From assembly GCF_019216885.1 (NCBI RefSeq), contig NZ_JAAQRC020000001.1, positions 4,591,501-4,655,500 of the forward strand: DNA of 64,000 nucleotides. Reading direction: 5' to 3'. The notes under the pieces are model-generated. The model was not told the origin of the DNA. It did no database searches and was given only the letters and a program-made list of their open reading frames with translations. Of this stretch, positions 1 to 9,403 are shown one piece after another; position 1 is the stretch's first letter; each line of letters starts with the position of its first letter. The position numbers and the translations under genes are program-made. Source of the stretch: Methylobacterium sp. SyP6R. Its GTDB lineage: Bacteria > Pseudomonadota > Alphaproteobacteria > Rhizobiales > Beijerinckiaceae.

Positions 1-555
1 GTTCTTGAGATCGTCGGGCGTGCGGATCGGCTTGGTGCTGGTGGTGATCTGGCGAAAGCCGTTGTCCCAGGTCGTCGCGAACGGGACGAGGTTCGCCTTC
101 TCGATCGACTTGCGGATGTACCCGCCGACCTCGCCGTCCATCGCGGCCCAGACCTTGTCGTAGCTCGTGAAGGCGAAGCCGATGCCGGTGAGCGAGGTCG
201 CCGGCACCAGGGTCGAGACCACGGTGCCCGGGAAGGTCGCGAGTTCGAGCGCCCCCGAGCGGATCTGGGACAGCATGTCCGAATCGCTGCCGAGCTGGTT
301 CGACGGAAACAGGCTGATCTCGACCGCACCGTTCGTCTCCCGGGCGATGGCGGCGATCGCCTCCTTCAGCCGGACGTTGACCGGATGCGGCACCGGCAGG
401 TCGGTGCCGAGCTTGAAGGCGAGCTTGGCGCCTTGCGCCAGGGCCGGACGCGGGACGCCGGCAGCGAGGCCTGCGGCGGCACCGAGGCCGCAGGTCAGCA
501 GGTGTCGCCGGTGGAGACCTGTCCGGCGAAGCCCCCTGGGGCGGAGATCGGTCAT
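1..555 (-). CDS. TRAP transporter substrate-binding protein, DctP family (partial, C-terminus outside window)
   Basis: Periplasmic solute-binding component of a tripartite ATP-independent transporter for organic acids. The visible 185 codons start with a Tat-like leader (RRHLL near residue 17, Ala-rich core, ALAQ cleavage region near residue 41). The DctP fold follows: the strand FKLGTDLP, the helix ending in a SNQLGSD segment, and the TWDNGFRQITT stretch typical of DctP proteins. The frame stays open to base 1, so the C-terminal part and any membrane subunits lie to the left. It is divergent from a GntR regulator, with a palindrome in the shared promoter region, which suggests ligand-dependent control. 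The substrate cannot be read from the sequence. Confidence 0.85.
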   Translation of the reverse strand, partial: MTDLRPRGLRRTGLHRRHLLTCGLGAAAGLAAGVPRPALAQGAKLAFKLGTDLPVPHPVNVRLKEAIAAIARETNGAVEISLFPSNQLGSDSDMLSQIRSGALELATFPGTVVSTLVPATSLTGIGFAFTSYDKVWAAMDGEVGGYIRKSIEKANLVPFATTWDNGFRQITTSTKPIRTPDDLKN

Positions 556-618
556 GGCGTTTCTCCCTCGGGAATTCCGAAGCCGGCGGCGTTGCCCGCC
601 TTGCCGTTATTGAATTCG

Positions 619-637
619 GAATTCGAATTTCGAATTC
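619..637. promoter_or_regulatory. Perfect palindrome between TRAP and GntR genes, candidate operator
   Basis: GAATTCGAATTTCGAATTC consists of two 9-bp inverted arms around one central T. A further GAATTC half-site lies at 612-617. It sits between the divergent starts at 555 and 708, where a GntR/FCD regulator would be expected to bind. Assignment to that regulator is inferred from position. Confidence 0.55.
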
Positions 638-707
638 GGTATTGCACGGGCCTCCGGTTTGCGCAACACGTCGGTGACGAGTTTTTGGCGTGAAGGGGGA
701 TCCGGCC

Positions 708-1427
708 ATGGCCGGCGAGACGGATGACCGCAGCCCGACGCGCCACCGGCTCGTCGAACAGGTCTACGGTGCGATCTTCAGCGAGATCACCGAGGGGCGG
801 CTGGCGCCGAACACGCGGCTGATCCAGGACGAGCTCGCCGATGCCTACGGCGTGTCGCGCCAGCCGGTGCAGCAGGCCCTGCTTCTCCTACGTAACCACG
901 GCATCGTGCGCGATGCGCCGCGCCGCGGGCTGGTGGTGGCGCCGCTCGAAGCTTCGTTCGTGCAGAACCTCTACGAGGTGCGGGGCGTGCTGGAGGGCCT
1001 GACGAGCCGGCTCGCCGCCGAGCGCAACCCGGCCCGCGCCGGCCGGGAAGGCCCGCCCCTGGTGGCGGCCGGGCGCGCGGCGGCACAGGGCGGCGCGGTC
1101 GCGGAGCTGATCGCCGCCGACATCGCCTTCCACCGCTTCCTCGGCGAGATCGCCGACAACCCGATCATCGTCGAGACCGCGGCGCCGCACTTCAACCACC
1201 TGCGGCGGATCATGGGCGAGGTCCTGCGCGAGGACGAGGCGATGCCGGCTCGCATCTGGGACGAGCACGCGGCGATCCTCGACGCGATCGCGGCCGGCGA
1301 GGCCGAAAAGGCCGACCGCCTGTCGCGCCAACACATCGCCCGGGCCGCCACGATCTTCGTGGACCGGCTCAAGGCGCAGGAGGATGCCTTCGCCCAGGAG
1401 GCGCGGAGCCGGCGGGTCAGGCGGTAG
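708..1427 (+). CDS. GntR-family transcriptional regulator with FCD ligand domain
   Basis: DNA-binding regulator of the FadR/VanR (FCD) subgroup. The N-terminal winged helix covers residues 10-75 (LIQDELADAYGVSRQPVQQAL), followed by an all-helical FCD effector domain (VRGVLEG, later FHRFLGEIADNPI and the metal-site-like HAAILDAI segment). The start at 708 is preferred over an in-frame GTG at 690 because AAGGGGGA ends seven bases before it. The length, 239 residues, is normal for the family. It is divergent from the TRAP binding protein and probably represses or activates that uptake operon. The effector is unknown. Confidence 0.85.
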   Translation: MAGETDDRSPTRHRLVEQVYGAIFSEITEGRLAPNTRLIQDELADAYGVSRQPVQQALLLLRNHGIVRDAPRRGLVVAPLEASFVQNLYEVRGVLEGLTSRLAAERNPARAGREGPPLVAAGRAAAQGGAVAELIAADIAFHRFLGEIADNPIIVETAAPHFNHLRRIMGEVLREDEAMPARIWDEHAAILDAIAAGEAEKADRLSRQHIARAATIFVDRLKAQEDAFAQEARSRRVRR

Positions 1428-1448
1428 AGCCGGCCGAGCCTTCCTCCC

Positions 1449-3905
1449 TCACCCCTCGATGATCGACCGGATCTTGGTCGCCAGCCCCTCGACCGGGAAC
1501 GGCTTGGTGATCATCTGCATCCCCGGGCCGAGATGCCCGTTGCCGAAGGCGGCGTTCTCGGCATAGCCGGTCATGAACAGCACCTTCAGGTTCGGGCGCA
1601 CCAGCCGGGCCTGGTCGGCGAGCTGGCGGCCATTGAGGCCCGGCAGGCCGACATCGGTGACCAGAAGGTCGATGTGTGAGGCCGATTGCAGCAGGCGCAG
1701 GCCCGCCGGCCCGTCGCCGGCCTCGAGCGTGCGGTAGCCGAGCTCGTGCAGCACCTCGATCACCAGGGCCCGCACGGTCGGGTCGTCCTCGACCACCAGG
1801 ACCGTCTCGCCGCGCTCGGCTCGCGGCGCCTCGCCCCGGATGTCCGAAGAGGCTTCGATCTCGCCGTGGTAGCGCGGCAGGTAGAGCTTGACCGTCGTGC
1901 CCTGCCCGGCCTCCGAATAGATCTTGACGTTGCCCTCCGACTGCTTGGCGAAGCCGTAGATCATCGACAGGCCGAGGCCCGTGCCCTGGCCGATGGGCTT
2001 GGTGGTGAAGAACGGGTCGAAGGCGCGGGCGATCACGTCCGGCGGCATGCCGGTGCCGGTATCGGTCACGCCGATGCAGACATATTGCCCCGCCCGCACG
2101 CCGACCTCCCGGGCCGCATAGGCATCGTCGAGATGGGCGTTGGCGGTCTCGATGGTCAGGCGCCCACCCTCCGGCATCGCGTCGCGGGCATTGATCGCGA
2201 GGTTGAGGATCGCGTTCTCGAGCTGGTTGGGGTCGCACAAGGTCAGCCACAGGCCGCCGGCCACCACCACCTCCAGCTGCACCCGCTCGCCGAGCGTGCG
2301 GCGCATCAGCTCGTCCATCGAGCTGACCAGCCGGTTGGCGTCGACGGGCCGCGATTCGAGCGGCTGACGGCGCGAGAAGGCGAGCAGGCGATGGGTGAGC
2401 GCCGCGGCGCGCTGGGCCGAGGCCATGGCGAGGCCGGCATAGCGGGTCAGGTTCTCGGTCCGGCCCTCGTTGATGCGGGTCTGCATCAGGTCGAGCGAGC
2501 CGACGATGCCGGTGAGCAGGTTGTTGAAGTCGTGGGCAATGCCCCCGGTGAGTTGCCCCACCGCCTCCATCTTCTGCGACTGGCGCAGCTGCTCCTCGGC
2601 CCGCTCGCGCTCGGCCACCGCCTCGCGCACCCGTGCCTCCAGGGTGTCGTTGAGCTCGCGAAGGGCCACCTCGGCCTGTTTCGACTCGGTGATGTCGTAG
2701 ATCACTCCGACATGGCGCAGGCCCGAGGTCTCGGTGTCGCGGATCGCCTCGCCGCGGCGGGCGAGCCAGCGCACCTCGCCGGTATCGGCCAGCCGCACCC
2801 GGGTCTCGACCGGCGGTAATTCGCCCTCGTGGCGCTGGTCGGGCGCCAGCAGCGGCGGGTCGCCCTCGACCACCAGCGCGTTGACGGCACTCGCCGCCAC
2901 GGTGCGGGCCGGCACCAGGCCGAGCAGGCTGCAGAATTGCGGCGAGGCCGCCACGGTGGCGAAGCCCGGCACGTGCTCGAAGGCGCCGACGCGGCCCGCC
3001 GACTGGGCGATGCGCAGGCGCTCCTCGACCCGTTTCTGCTCGGTCACCTCGACCAGCACGCCGGTGAAGCGGGCCGGCCGCTCGTCGGCGCCGAAATGGC
3101 AGCGGCCGCGGGCATGGACCCAGCGCACCGAGCCGTCCGGCGCGAGCAGGCGGTATTCCTTGTCGAACACCTCGGCCCCGCCGAGGATGCCGCTCACCGC
3201 AAGCCGCACCCGCAGGCGGTCGAGGGGATGGATGCCGGAGAAGAACGCGCTCACCGGCAGCGGGCCGGGATCGAGCGGCAGGGTACCGGGCCGCGGCGCG
3301 GGAGAAAGCCCGGTGAGCGCGGCGAAGCGCCCGTCGACATGCAGGCGCTTGGCCTGGATGTCCCAGTCCCAGGTGCCGGCGATGCCGGCCGAGGAGAGGG
3401 TCAGGGAGAGCTGGCGCTGCGCTTCCGTCAAGCGCCGCTCGATGTCGGCGAGCCGCGTGCGCCCGGCCTCCGCCTCGTGGACATGCGACATGTCCACCTG
3501 CGAGGCGAAGAAGTTGACGAGGCGGCCGGCTTCGTCGTGGATCGGGCAGACGAGCAGCTGGTTCCAGAACCGGCTGCCGTCGCGGCGGTAGTTCAGGATC
3601 GTGACGCGGACCACGCGCTGCTCGCGCAGGCCCTCGCGGATCGCCGCCATCGCCCCCGGATCGGTCTCGGGCCCCTGCAGGAAGCGACAGTTGCGCCCCA
3701 GCACCTCGCGGGATTCGTAGCCGGTGAGCGTCAGGAAGGCCTGGTTGGCGAAGACGACCGGGTTGTCGGGCAGGCGGGGGTCGCTGATGAGCATCGGCTG
3801 GCGCGAATGCTCCAGGGCGGTCAGGAGCGGTCCGGCCCGTGTCCGGGCCGCCACGATGGCCGCGGCGAGCAAATCGCCGGTGCCGGTGCCGCCGGGCGCG
3901 CTCAC
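1449..3905 (-). CDS. LOV-PAS-PAS hybrid sensor histidine kinase with C-terminal receiver
   Basis: An 818-residue soluble kinase with no membrane segment. Residues about 30-140 form a LOV domain carrying the flavin motif GRNCRFLQG, with the adduct-forming cysteine at 73. A linker helix (145-165) follows, then PAS domains at about 170-290 and 295-410, and a coiled segment with the HWE-unlike H-box [11 protein letters not shown] (His458). The N-box lies near Asn572, the G-boxes at DTGTGMP and GTGLGLS, and the receiver at 700-815 has phospho-acceptor Asp751. The GTG start has GGGAG seven bases upstream. Only 28 bases separate it from the upstream cheC-like gene on the same strand, so it is probably the last gene of the chemosensory operon. 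Blue-light sensing is expected from the intact LOV motif; its phosphorylation partner is unknown. Confidence 0.9.
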   Translation of the reverse strand: MSAPGGTGTGDLLAAAIVAARTRAGPLLTALEHSRQPMLISDPRLPDNPVVFANQAFLTLTGYESREVLGRNCRFLQGPETDPGAMAAIREGLREQRVVRVTILNYRRDGSRFWNQLLVCPIHDEAGRLVNFFASQVDMSHVHEAEAGRTRLADIERRLTEAQRQLSLTLSSAGIAGTWDWDIQAKRLHVDGRFAALTGLSPAPRPGTLPLDPGPLPVSAFFSGIHPLDRLRVRLAVSGILGGAEVFDKEYRLLAPDGSVRWVHARGRCHFGADERPARFTGVLVEVTEQKRVEERLRIAQSAGRVGAFEHVPGFATVAASPQFCSLLGLVPARTVAASAVNALVVEGDPPLLAPDQRHEGELPPVETRVRLADTGEVRWLARRGEAIRDTETSGLRHVGVIYDITESKQAEVALRELNDTLEARVREAVAERERAEEQLRQSQKMEAVGQLTGGIAHDFNNLLTGIVGSLDLMQTRINEGRTENLTRYAGLAMASAQRAAALTHRLLAFSRRQPLESRPVDANRLVSSMDELMRRTLGERVQLEVVVAGGLWLTLCDPNQLENAILNLAINARDAMPEGGRLTIETANAHLDDAYAAREVGVRAGQYVCIGVTDTGTGMPPDVIARAFDPFFTTKPIGQGTGLGLSMIYGFAKQSEGNVKIYSEAGQGTTVKLYLPRYHGEIEASSDIRGEAPRAERGETVLVVEDDPTVRALVIEVLHELGYRTLEAGDGPAGLRLLQSASHIDLLVTDVGLPGLNGRQLADQARLVRPNLKVLFMTGYAENAAFGNGHLGPGMQMITKPFPVEGLATKIRSIIEG

Positions 3906-3933
3906 GCTGCGTCTCCCGGATGGAGCCCGGCCA

Positions 3934-4599
3934 TCACGCGTCCAGGTCGCCGAGGGCGCGGGCGATGAACTCGTCCACCAGGAGCCGCAGGTTCTCCAGC
4001 GACGGCAGGTCCATCAGCATCGCCAGGTAACCGCGGATGTCGCGCTCGCTCACCGAGAAGTCGATGTAGAGGAACAGCACCAGGGATTCCGCGCCCGCCG
4101 CCTCGCCGCCTTGCGTCTCGAAGATCCGCGGGCCGTCCCCGCGCAGGATGCCGGGCAGCGACATGGTCAGCGTGCGCTGGAGCATGTTCGCCATGGTGGC
4201 GAGGCAGCCGTTGAGGATGATGTTGCCGGTCTCGGCCAGGGCCTCGTCCTCGAGCGCCGCGACCTCCTCGGGCGACAGTTCCTCGCCGGCGACGGCCCGG
4301 ACCAGTTCGCGGCCGTTCTCCTGCGGGAAGATCAGCAGGGCACGGCCCGCAAAGGCGCCCTCGAAATCCTGATGGACCACCACCAGCGGCGCCGCCTCGC
4401 GCTCGCCGATCAGACGCGCGGCGGACTGGCGCGAGACGATCTCGACGGAGGGCACCGAGAGCAGCACCTGGGTGCCGATCATCTGGCGCAGGCTCGCGGC
4501 GGCGCGGCTCACCCCGATATTGACGAGTTCGGTGAAGGCGTCCTGCTGCAGCTCGGTCAGGCCGACCGTCGCCCCGTCCTCCATGGCATCCCCGCTCAT
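3934..4599 (-). CDS. cheC: CheC-family CheY-phosphate phosphatase
   Basis: A 221-residue chemotaxis phosphatase. Both halves carry the CheC/CheX active-site signature. The first is D-x3-E-x2-N followed by 22 residues and P (DAFTELVN ... SVP). The second has Glu in place of the leading Asp/Ser (EALAETGN ... LP). CheC proteins remove phosphate from CheY, and both sites look intact here. The start was taken at 4599 because it forms an ATGA overlap with the stop of the receiver gene upstream, an obvious enzyme-substrate pair. No cheD is seen in the operon, although CheD often partners CheC. Confidence 0.85.
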   Translation of the reverse strand: MSGDAMEDGATVGLTELQQDAFTELVNIGVSRAAASLRQMIGTQVLLSVPSVEIVSRQSAARLIGEREAAPLVVVHQDFEGAFAGRALLIFPQENGRELVRAVAGEELSPEEVAALEDEALAETGNIILNGCLATMANMLQRTLTMSLPGILRGDGPRIFETQGGEAAGAESLVLFLYIDFSVSERDIRGYLAMLMDLPSLENLRLLVDEFIARALGDLDA

Positions 4600-5030
4600 G
4601 CCGGGCCGCCCCGGCGCAGGCGTAAGGCGGCGCCCGAGAGGAACCCCGCCAGCGCGTCGCCGGTGAGGGGCTTGGCCAGGAAGGTCGCCTGGAGCTCGCG
4701 GGCGCGGGCGATCACCTCGTCCTGGATGTTGGCCGAGATCACGGCGATCGGCATCCCCGGCCGCCCGGCGCGCAGCTCTGCCGCGAGGGCGAGACCGTCC
4801 TTGCCCGGCATGTTGAAGTCGAGGAGCGCCACGTCGACCGACCCGTCGGCCACGACGCCCAGGGCCTCCTCGGCATGGGCCGCCTCGCGCACCGCCCAAT
4901 CGGGCCTCGCCTGCCGCAGCAACCGTACGGCGACGGCCCGCGCAAGCTTGCTGTCGTCCACCACCAGGACGGTGACGGGCGCGGGGGCGGCCGGGATTTG
5001 CGGCGTCGAAGGCTGCGACATGGGCGGCAT
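4596..5030 (-). CDS. CheY-like single-domain response regulator
   Basis: A 144-residue receiver domain with acidic pocket VVDDSK, phospho-acceptor Asp71 (LLDFNMPG), a VISA segment for the Thr/Ser switch and conserved Lys in FLAKPL. There is no output domain, so it acts by protein contact like CheY. It overlaps the cheC-like gene by four bases and lies in the chemosensory operon, making it the likely target of CheA and CheC. Its start is uncertain: 5030 or the Met at 5021, neither with a clear ribosome site. A 144-base gap separates it from the STAS gene, the only sizeable gap in the operon. Confidence 0.85.
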   Translation of the reverse strand: MPPMSQPSTPQIPAAPAPVTVLVVDDSKLARAVAVRLLRQARPDWAVREAAHAEEALGVVADGSVDVALLDFNMPGKDGLALAAELRAGRPGMPIAVISANIQDEVIARARELQATFLAKPLTGDALAGFLSGAALRLRRGGPA

Positions 5031-5174
5031 CTAGGCTGTTTCTGACGAAAGGGAAATGGCTCGCGCCGGAACTCTCGGGGTCGTGACGGCGGATGCGGGA
5101 CGCGGGCGCACGACCATGCCATAGCCGAAAACTGGTATTGTCGCGCTCGGTTTTTCCGCCGGGCCCGCCATGGC

Positions 5175-5423
5175 TCAGGAATCAGCCGGCGGCACCAGCA
5201 GCGGCGCGAGCCAGCGGGCCGCGAAGGGGTCGCCGCAAGGGCCGTGGAGCGGCGGGCGCAGCCGGAGCAGCACCTGGACCACGGCCGTGTGCAGGCCGGT
5301 GCAGGCGCTCCAGTCGACGCCGCCCCCCGGATGGGCGAGGAGCAGGGCGGCGAGGGTCTCGGCTTCCTCCACCGGGCAGGCGCCTTCGAGGCGGATCAGG
5401 TCACCGTCGCGGCGCACGCTCAT
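5175..5423 (-). CDS. STAS-domain protein of the chemosensory operon
   Basis: An 82-residue protein resembling an anti-sigma-factor-antagonist (STAS) domain: an N-terminal two-stranded start (VRRDGDLIRLEG), then the VDWSACTGLHTAVVQVLL strand-helix element that corresponds to the DLS-x-IDSSG region of SpoIIAA-like proteins. The usual phosphorylatable serine is replaced by Thr in LHTAV. Its ATG overlaps the cheA stop by four bases, so translation is coupled to CheA. STAS proteins recur next to cheA/cheY genes in alphaproteobacterial chemotaxis operons and may aid phosphate drain; the role here is inferred. The domain call is moderately sure because the protein is short. Confidence 0.6.
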   Translation of the reverse strand: MSVRRDGDLIRLEGACPVEEAETLAALLLAHPGGGVDWSACTGLHTAVVQVLLRLRPPLHGPCGDPFAARWLAPLLVPPADS

Positions 5424-7465
5424 GGTGTCCTCTCCTCTCGCCCGTCATCGATCGGGGTGTCGGGCACAGTTTCAAGAAGGGTTTCAGGCAGGGTCTCAGG
5501 ATCGAGCACCAGCAGTACCCGCCCGTCGCCGGTGAGCGTGGTGCCGGCGAGGCCCGGCAGGGCGGCGAGGCTCGGCAGCGGCCGCACCAGCCCGTCGAGG
5601 CGACCGGCGAAACGCTCGACCTCGACGGCGACGCGCTCGTCGCCGAGCCGCAGCACCGCCAGGTGGGCCTCGGAAGGTGCCGCCTCGCGAGGCAGGCCGA
5701 GCAGGTCGGCGAGGTGCAATATCGGCACCGTCCGGTCGCGCAAGGCGGTGACGGCGCCGAGGCCGTGGTCGCGGATGCGCTCCCGCGGGACCCGGGCGAC
5801 CTCGTCCACCGCCTCCATCGGCAGGCCGTAGAGCTCCGGCCCGATCCCGACGAGCAGCAGCCGGGCGAGGGACTGCGCCCGGGGCAGCGCGAGGCGAACC
5901 GTGGTGCCCTCCCCGGGCCGGCTCTCGACGGTGCAGGCTCCGCCGAGGCGCGACACCGCCTCCCGGACAGCATCCATGCCGACGCCGCGGCCGGAAACGG
6001 CGCCGATCGCCGCCGCGGTCGAGAAGCCCGGGGCGAAGATCAGGTCGATCACCCCGGCCTCGTCGAGGGCCGCAAGCGCGTCGGGCGTCCTCAGCCCGCG
6101 CTCGGCGGCGCGGGCGCGGATGAGGGCGGAGTCGAGGCCGCGCCCATCATCCGAGACCGAGACGACGACCCGCTCGCCCCGGCTCTCGGCCCGCAGGCGG
6201 ATCCGGCCGGCGGCGGGCTTTCCGGTGCGAGCCCGCGCCTCGGGCGCTTCGATGCCGTGGTCGACGGCGTTGCGCAGGAGATGCAGCAGCGGCTCGAACA
6301 GCCCCTCGGCCACGTCCCGGTCGACCTCCGTCGCCTCGCCCTCCAGGCTCAAGCCCACCTCCTTGCCGAGCCCGCGGGCGAGGTCGCGCAGAGGCCGCGG
6401 GAAGCGGCGGAAGACCCGGCCGAGGGGCTGGAGCCGCAACGCCACCGCCTCGCGGTGCAGTTCGGCCGAGAGCCGCCCGATGCGCTCGTCGCCGGCGCGT
6501 AACGAGGGGAGAAGTGCTGCGAGGTCGGCACCCGCCGCTGCCTCCGAAACGACCTTGGCGACGACCGCGCCGAGGGCCGCCCGGGCGGTGGCGAGGTCGT
6601 CGGCAAGCGCCACCAGGGCGTCGATCCGGCCGGCATCGACCCGCAGGGTCCGGGAGGCCGGTTCGGGAGAGAGCGGATCGGGATCGGGAACCGGCTCGCT
6701 CCCGGGCATTGCCGCGGGCGGCGCCAGGGTTGCCACGGTGACCTGGTCGCGCACCAGGCGGAACACGGCCTCGACCTCCGCCGCCGGATCGGCGGTGAGC
6801 AGCGTCACCGCGAGGTTGCAGGCGAAGGCGTCGACGACCTGCCCCGACGGCCACGGCATGGCGGGAGCGAGATCCAGGGCGAGGAGCCTCGGCAGCCGGC
6901 GCACCAGGCCGAGGGGATCGTCACCGGCAAAGAAGCAATCGGCCCGCGGGACGTAGCGCAGGGCGGTGACGGGGCCATCCGGCCGCTCGTGCAAGGTGGC
7001 GAGGAGGCCGGCAGCCCAGTCGGGCACCGGGCCGGCCGGGACCGACGCGGGCTCGGCCGGCACCGGCGCCAACAGGCTCCGGTAGCGTTCGACGAGCCGG
7101 GCCGCTTCCGCTTCCGTGCCGGCCGGAGCTGAGCCCGTCGCGGCGATCGCCTCGGTCCAGCGCGCCGTGGCGTCGAGGGCGGCGAGCGACAGATCCACGA
7201 GGTCGGGGCCGGCGGCGTGCCGGCCGGCACGGGCGGCATCGAGCCCGTCCTCGGCGGCATGGAGCACGGCGAGCATGTCCGGCCAGTCGAACAAGGCCGC
7301 CGAGCCCTTGAGGGTGTGGAACGCGCGGAAGATTCGGTTCAGCACGGCGGCCGGGTCGGGAGCGCCGTCGAGCGCCAGCAGGTCCTCGGCTGCGGCCTGG
7401 ATCAGCTCGCGCGCCTCGGCGACGAAATCCGCCACCAGGTCGTCGGTGGAGGTTGCGTCAGTCAT
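5420..7465 (-). CDS. cheA: Chemotaxis histidine kinase CheA
   Basis: The central kinase of the chemosensory pathway, phosphorylating the CheY-like receiver and CheB. Domain order: Hpt with phospho-accepting His50 (AFHTLKG), a P2-like response-regulator-binding domain around residues 150-235, a dimerisation helix pair near 270-340, the ATPase (LLRNAVDHGIE, DDGRGL, GRGVGMD) and a C-terminal CheW-like coupling domain (QSLARLLLVGIG). The start at 7465 (681 residues) is chosen because GGAGG sits six bases upstream; an ATG two codons earlier overlaps that site. The gene overlaps cheR by eight bases and the STAS gene by four. The length is normal for CheA. Confidence 0.93.
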   Translation of the reverse strand: MTDATSTDDLVADFVAEARELIQAAAEDLLALDGAPDPAAVLNRIFRAFHTLKGSAALFDWPDMLAVLHAAEDGLDAARAGRHAAGPDLVDLSLAALDATARWTEAIAATGSAPAGTEAEAARLVERYRSLLAPVPAEPASVPAGPVPDWAAGLLATLHERPDGPVTALRYVPRADCFFAGDDPLGLVRRLPRLLALDLAPAMPWPSGQVVDAFACNLAVTLLTADPAAEVEAVFRLVRDQVTVATLAPPAAMPGSEPVPDPDPLSPEPASRTLRVDAGRIDALVALADDLATARAALGAVVAKVVSEAAAGADLAALLPSLRAGDERIGRLSAELHREAVALRLQPLGRVFRRFPRPLRDLARGLGKEVGLSLEGEATEVDRDVAEGLFEPLLHLLRNAVDHGIEAPEARARTGKPAAGRIRLRAESRGERVVVSVSDDGRGLDSALIRARAAERGLRTPDALAALDEAGVIDLIFAPGFSTAAAIGAVSGRGVGMDAVREAVSRLGGACTVESRPGEGTTVRLALPRAQSLARLLLVGIGPELYGLPMEAVDEVARVPRERIRDHGLGAVTALRDRTVPILHLADLLGLPREAAPSEAHLAVLRLGDERVAVEVERFAGRLDGLVRPLPSLAALPGLAGTTLTGDGRVLLVLDPETLPETLLETVPDTPIDDGREERTP

Positions 7466-8294
7466 GCGCATCCTCCGGACGCTGGTAGACGATCGCGTCC
7501 GGGAAACGGCGGGTGACGAACCGCGACGGGATCCGGGCCATCGATTCGGTGTGGCCGAGGCACAGGAAGCCCCCGGGCCGCAGGGCGGCGAACAGGTTGG
7601 CGGCGGCGATCTTCCGGGATTCGTCGTCGAAGTAGATCAGGACGTTGCGGCAGAACACGATGTCGAAGCGCCCTTCCTGCGCCATCCCGGGCCCGTCGAC
7701 GAGGTTGCGGCGGCTGAAGCGCACCGAGCCGCGCAGCTCCGGCAGGATGCGCCAGAAAGCCTCGTCCTCCCGGATGAAGTAGCGCGACACCAGGGGCGGC
7801 GGCAGCCGGCCGAGTGCCCGGGCACCGTAGCGCCCGGCTTGCGCCGCGGCGAGCGCCCGCGTGTCGATGTCCGAGCCGACGATCTCGATCTCCCAGTCGT
7901 CGACCGCGGGCCAGTGTTCGAGGAGCCAGAGCGCCACCGAATAGGGCTCCTCGCCGGTGGCGCAGGGCATCGACCAGATCCGGATCGGATCGTTGCGCGC
8001 CCGCCCGGCTGTCACGGCCGCCATGAGCGACTCGGTGAGGCAGTGCAGCTGGTGCTCCTCGCGGTTGAAGTAGGTCTCGTTGACCGTGAAGGCGTTGACG
8101 AAATGCTGCACCTCGCCGTCCGCGTCGGCGCGCAAGCAGGCGAGATAGGCCGGCAGGGTGGAAAGACCGGTGGCGCGCAGCCGCTCCAGCACCCGGCGCT
8201 CGACGAAGGCGCGCCGGTTCTCCGGCACCAGGATGCCGGTCTGCCGGTAGAGCAGGTCGCAGATCCGCGTCAGGTCGGGCTCGGTGAGGATCAT
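7458..8294 (-). CDS. cheR: Chemoreceptor glutamate methyltransferase CheR
   Basis: A SAM-dependent methyltransferase that methylates receptor glutamates. The 278 residues show the all-helical N-terminal receptor-binding domain (ERRVLERL, NETYFNREEHQL) and the Rossmann-like catalytic domain (IWSMPCATGEEPYSVA as the SAM loop, EIVGSDID, and FDIVFCRNVLIYFD). It lacks the C-terminal TPR extension found in some CheR proteins. Its start overlaps the cheB stop as ATGA and its end overlaps cheA, placing methylation and demethylation enzymes side by side as in classical chemotaxis operons. Confidence 0.93.
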   Translation of the reverse strand: MILTEPDLTRICDLLYRQTGILVPENRRAFVERRVLERLRATGLSTLPAYLACLRADADGEVQHFVNAFTVNETYFNREEHQLHCLTESLMAAVTAGRARNDPIRIWSMPCATGEEPYSVALWLLEHWPAVDDWEIEIVGSDIDTRALAAAQAGRYGARALGRLPPPLVSRYFIREDEAFWRILPELRGSVRFSRRNLVDGPGMAQEGRFDIVFCRNVLIYFDDESRKIAAANLFAALRPGGFLCLGHTESMARIPSRFVTRRFPDAIVYQRPEDAHD

Positions 8295-9403
8295 GCGACG
8301 AGCGCCGTCAGCTCGGCCGCGATAGCCTCCAGCGGGGCGACCACGCTGGCGCCGCCGGCCCGCACCAGCTCCCCCGGCATGCCCCAGACCACCGCCGTCG
8401 CCTCGGCCTCCGCGATGGTGCGCCCGCCCCGGGCCCGCAACGCCGCCATGGTGCGGGCGCCGTCGCGGCCCATGCCGGTCATCAGCACCCCGACGAGGCG
8501 CCGGGGCGGCATGAGGTCGAGGGCGCTCTCCACCAGGCGGTCGACGCTCGGATGCCAGGGATACTCGGCCTGCGCCGGGGCCGGCGCCGCCATCAGGCCG
8601 CCGGGCCGTCGCACGACGATCACGTCGGCATCGCCCCGCCCGACATAGACCCGCCCCGGGATCAGTGGCACCGGCGCCGTCACCTCCTGCACCGAGAGCG
8701 CGCTGAGGCCGTTCAGCCGGCGGGCGAGCGGGCCGGTGAAGGTCGCCGGCATGTGCTGGGCGATGACGATCGGCCAGGGGAAGCCGGCGGGCAACTCGCC
8801 GAGCAGGGCGGTCAGGGCCGGGGGACCTCCCGTCGAGGCGCCGACGAGGACGAGGCCGCCGGCCGGTTCCGCCGCCACGGCCGGGATCGGGGGGACATCG
8901 TCCACCGGGCCGGGGTCGACCGCCCGTGGGGCCGGGCGGGAGCCGGGAGGCGGCGCGAGGCCGGCATGGCGCGCGCGCAGTCGGGCCGCGAGGCCGAGGG
9001 CGATGCGCGGCCGGGCCCGGGCCGCCGCCCGCACCGTCCGCACCAGCGCGGGCGCGAAACGGTCGAGCGCCAGCGAGACGGCGCCGGCCGGCTTCTCGAT
9101 CACGTCGACGGCGCCCCGGGCCAGGGCATCCAGGCTCGCCTCGGCGCCCTCCCCGGTGAGGGAGGACAGCATCACCACCGGGCAGGGCCGCTCCAGCATG
9201 ATCCGGTCGAGGCAGGCGAGTCCGTCGAGGCCCGGCATAGTCACGTCGAGGGTCACCACGTCCGGCCCGAAACGGGGCAGGAAGTCGAGCGCTTCCAGCC
9301 CATCGCGGGCGAAGGCCAGCTCGAAATCGCCCTCGGCGGCGAAGATGGCGCCCAGCACCTTGCGCATCAGGGCCGAGTCGTCGACCACGAGGAGACGGAT
9401 CAT
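8291..9403 (-). CDS. cheB: Chemoreceptor methylesterase/deamidase CheB
   Basis: A 370-residue two-domain enzyme that reverses CheR methylation when phosphorylated. The N-terminal receiver has Asp53 (TLDVTMPG) and Lys in IEKPAG. A Pro/Ala-rich linker spans about 145-190. The esterase domain holds the catalytic triad regions GASTGG (Ser), AQHMP (His) and MTGMGRDG (Asp). The start at 9403 gives a receiver beginning [10 protein letters not shown] and forms an ATGA overlap with the CheW-type gene; a longer upstream reading adds no recognisable domain and was rejected. Confidence 0.93.
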   Translation of the reverse strand: MIRLLVVDDSALMRKVLGAIFAAEGDFELAFARDGLEALDFLPRFGPDVVTLDVTMPGLDGLACLDRIMLERPCPVVMLSSLTGEGAEASLDALARGAVDVIEKPAGAVSLALDRFAPALVRTVRAAARARPRIALGLAARLRARHAGLAPPPGSRPAPRAVDPGPVDDVPPIPAVAAEPAGGLVLVGASTGGPPALTALLGELPAGFPWPIVIAQHMPATFTGPLARRLNGLSALSVQEVTAPVPLIPGRVYVGRGDADVIVVRRPGGLMAAPAPAQAEYPWHPSVDRLVESALDLMPPRRLVGVLMTGMGRDGARTMAALRARGGRTIAEAEATAVVWGMPGELVRAGGASVVAPLEAIAAELTALVA

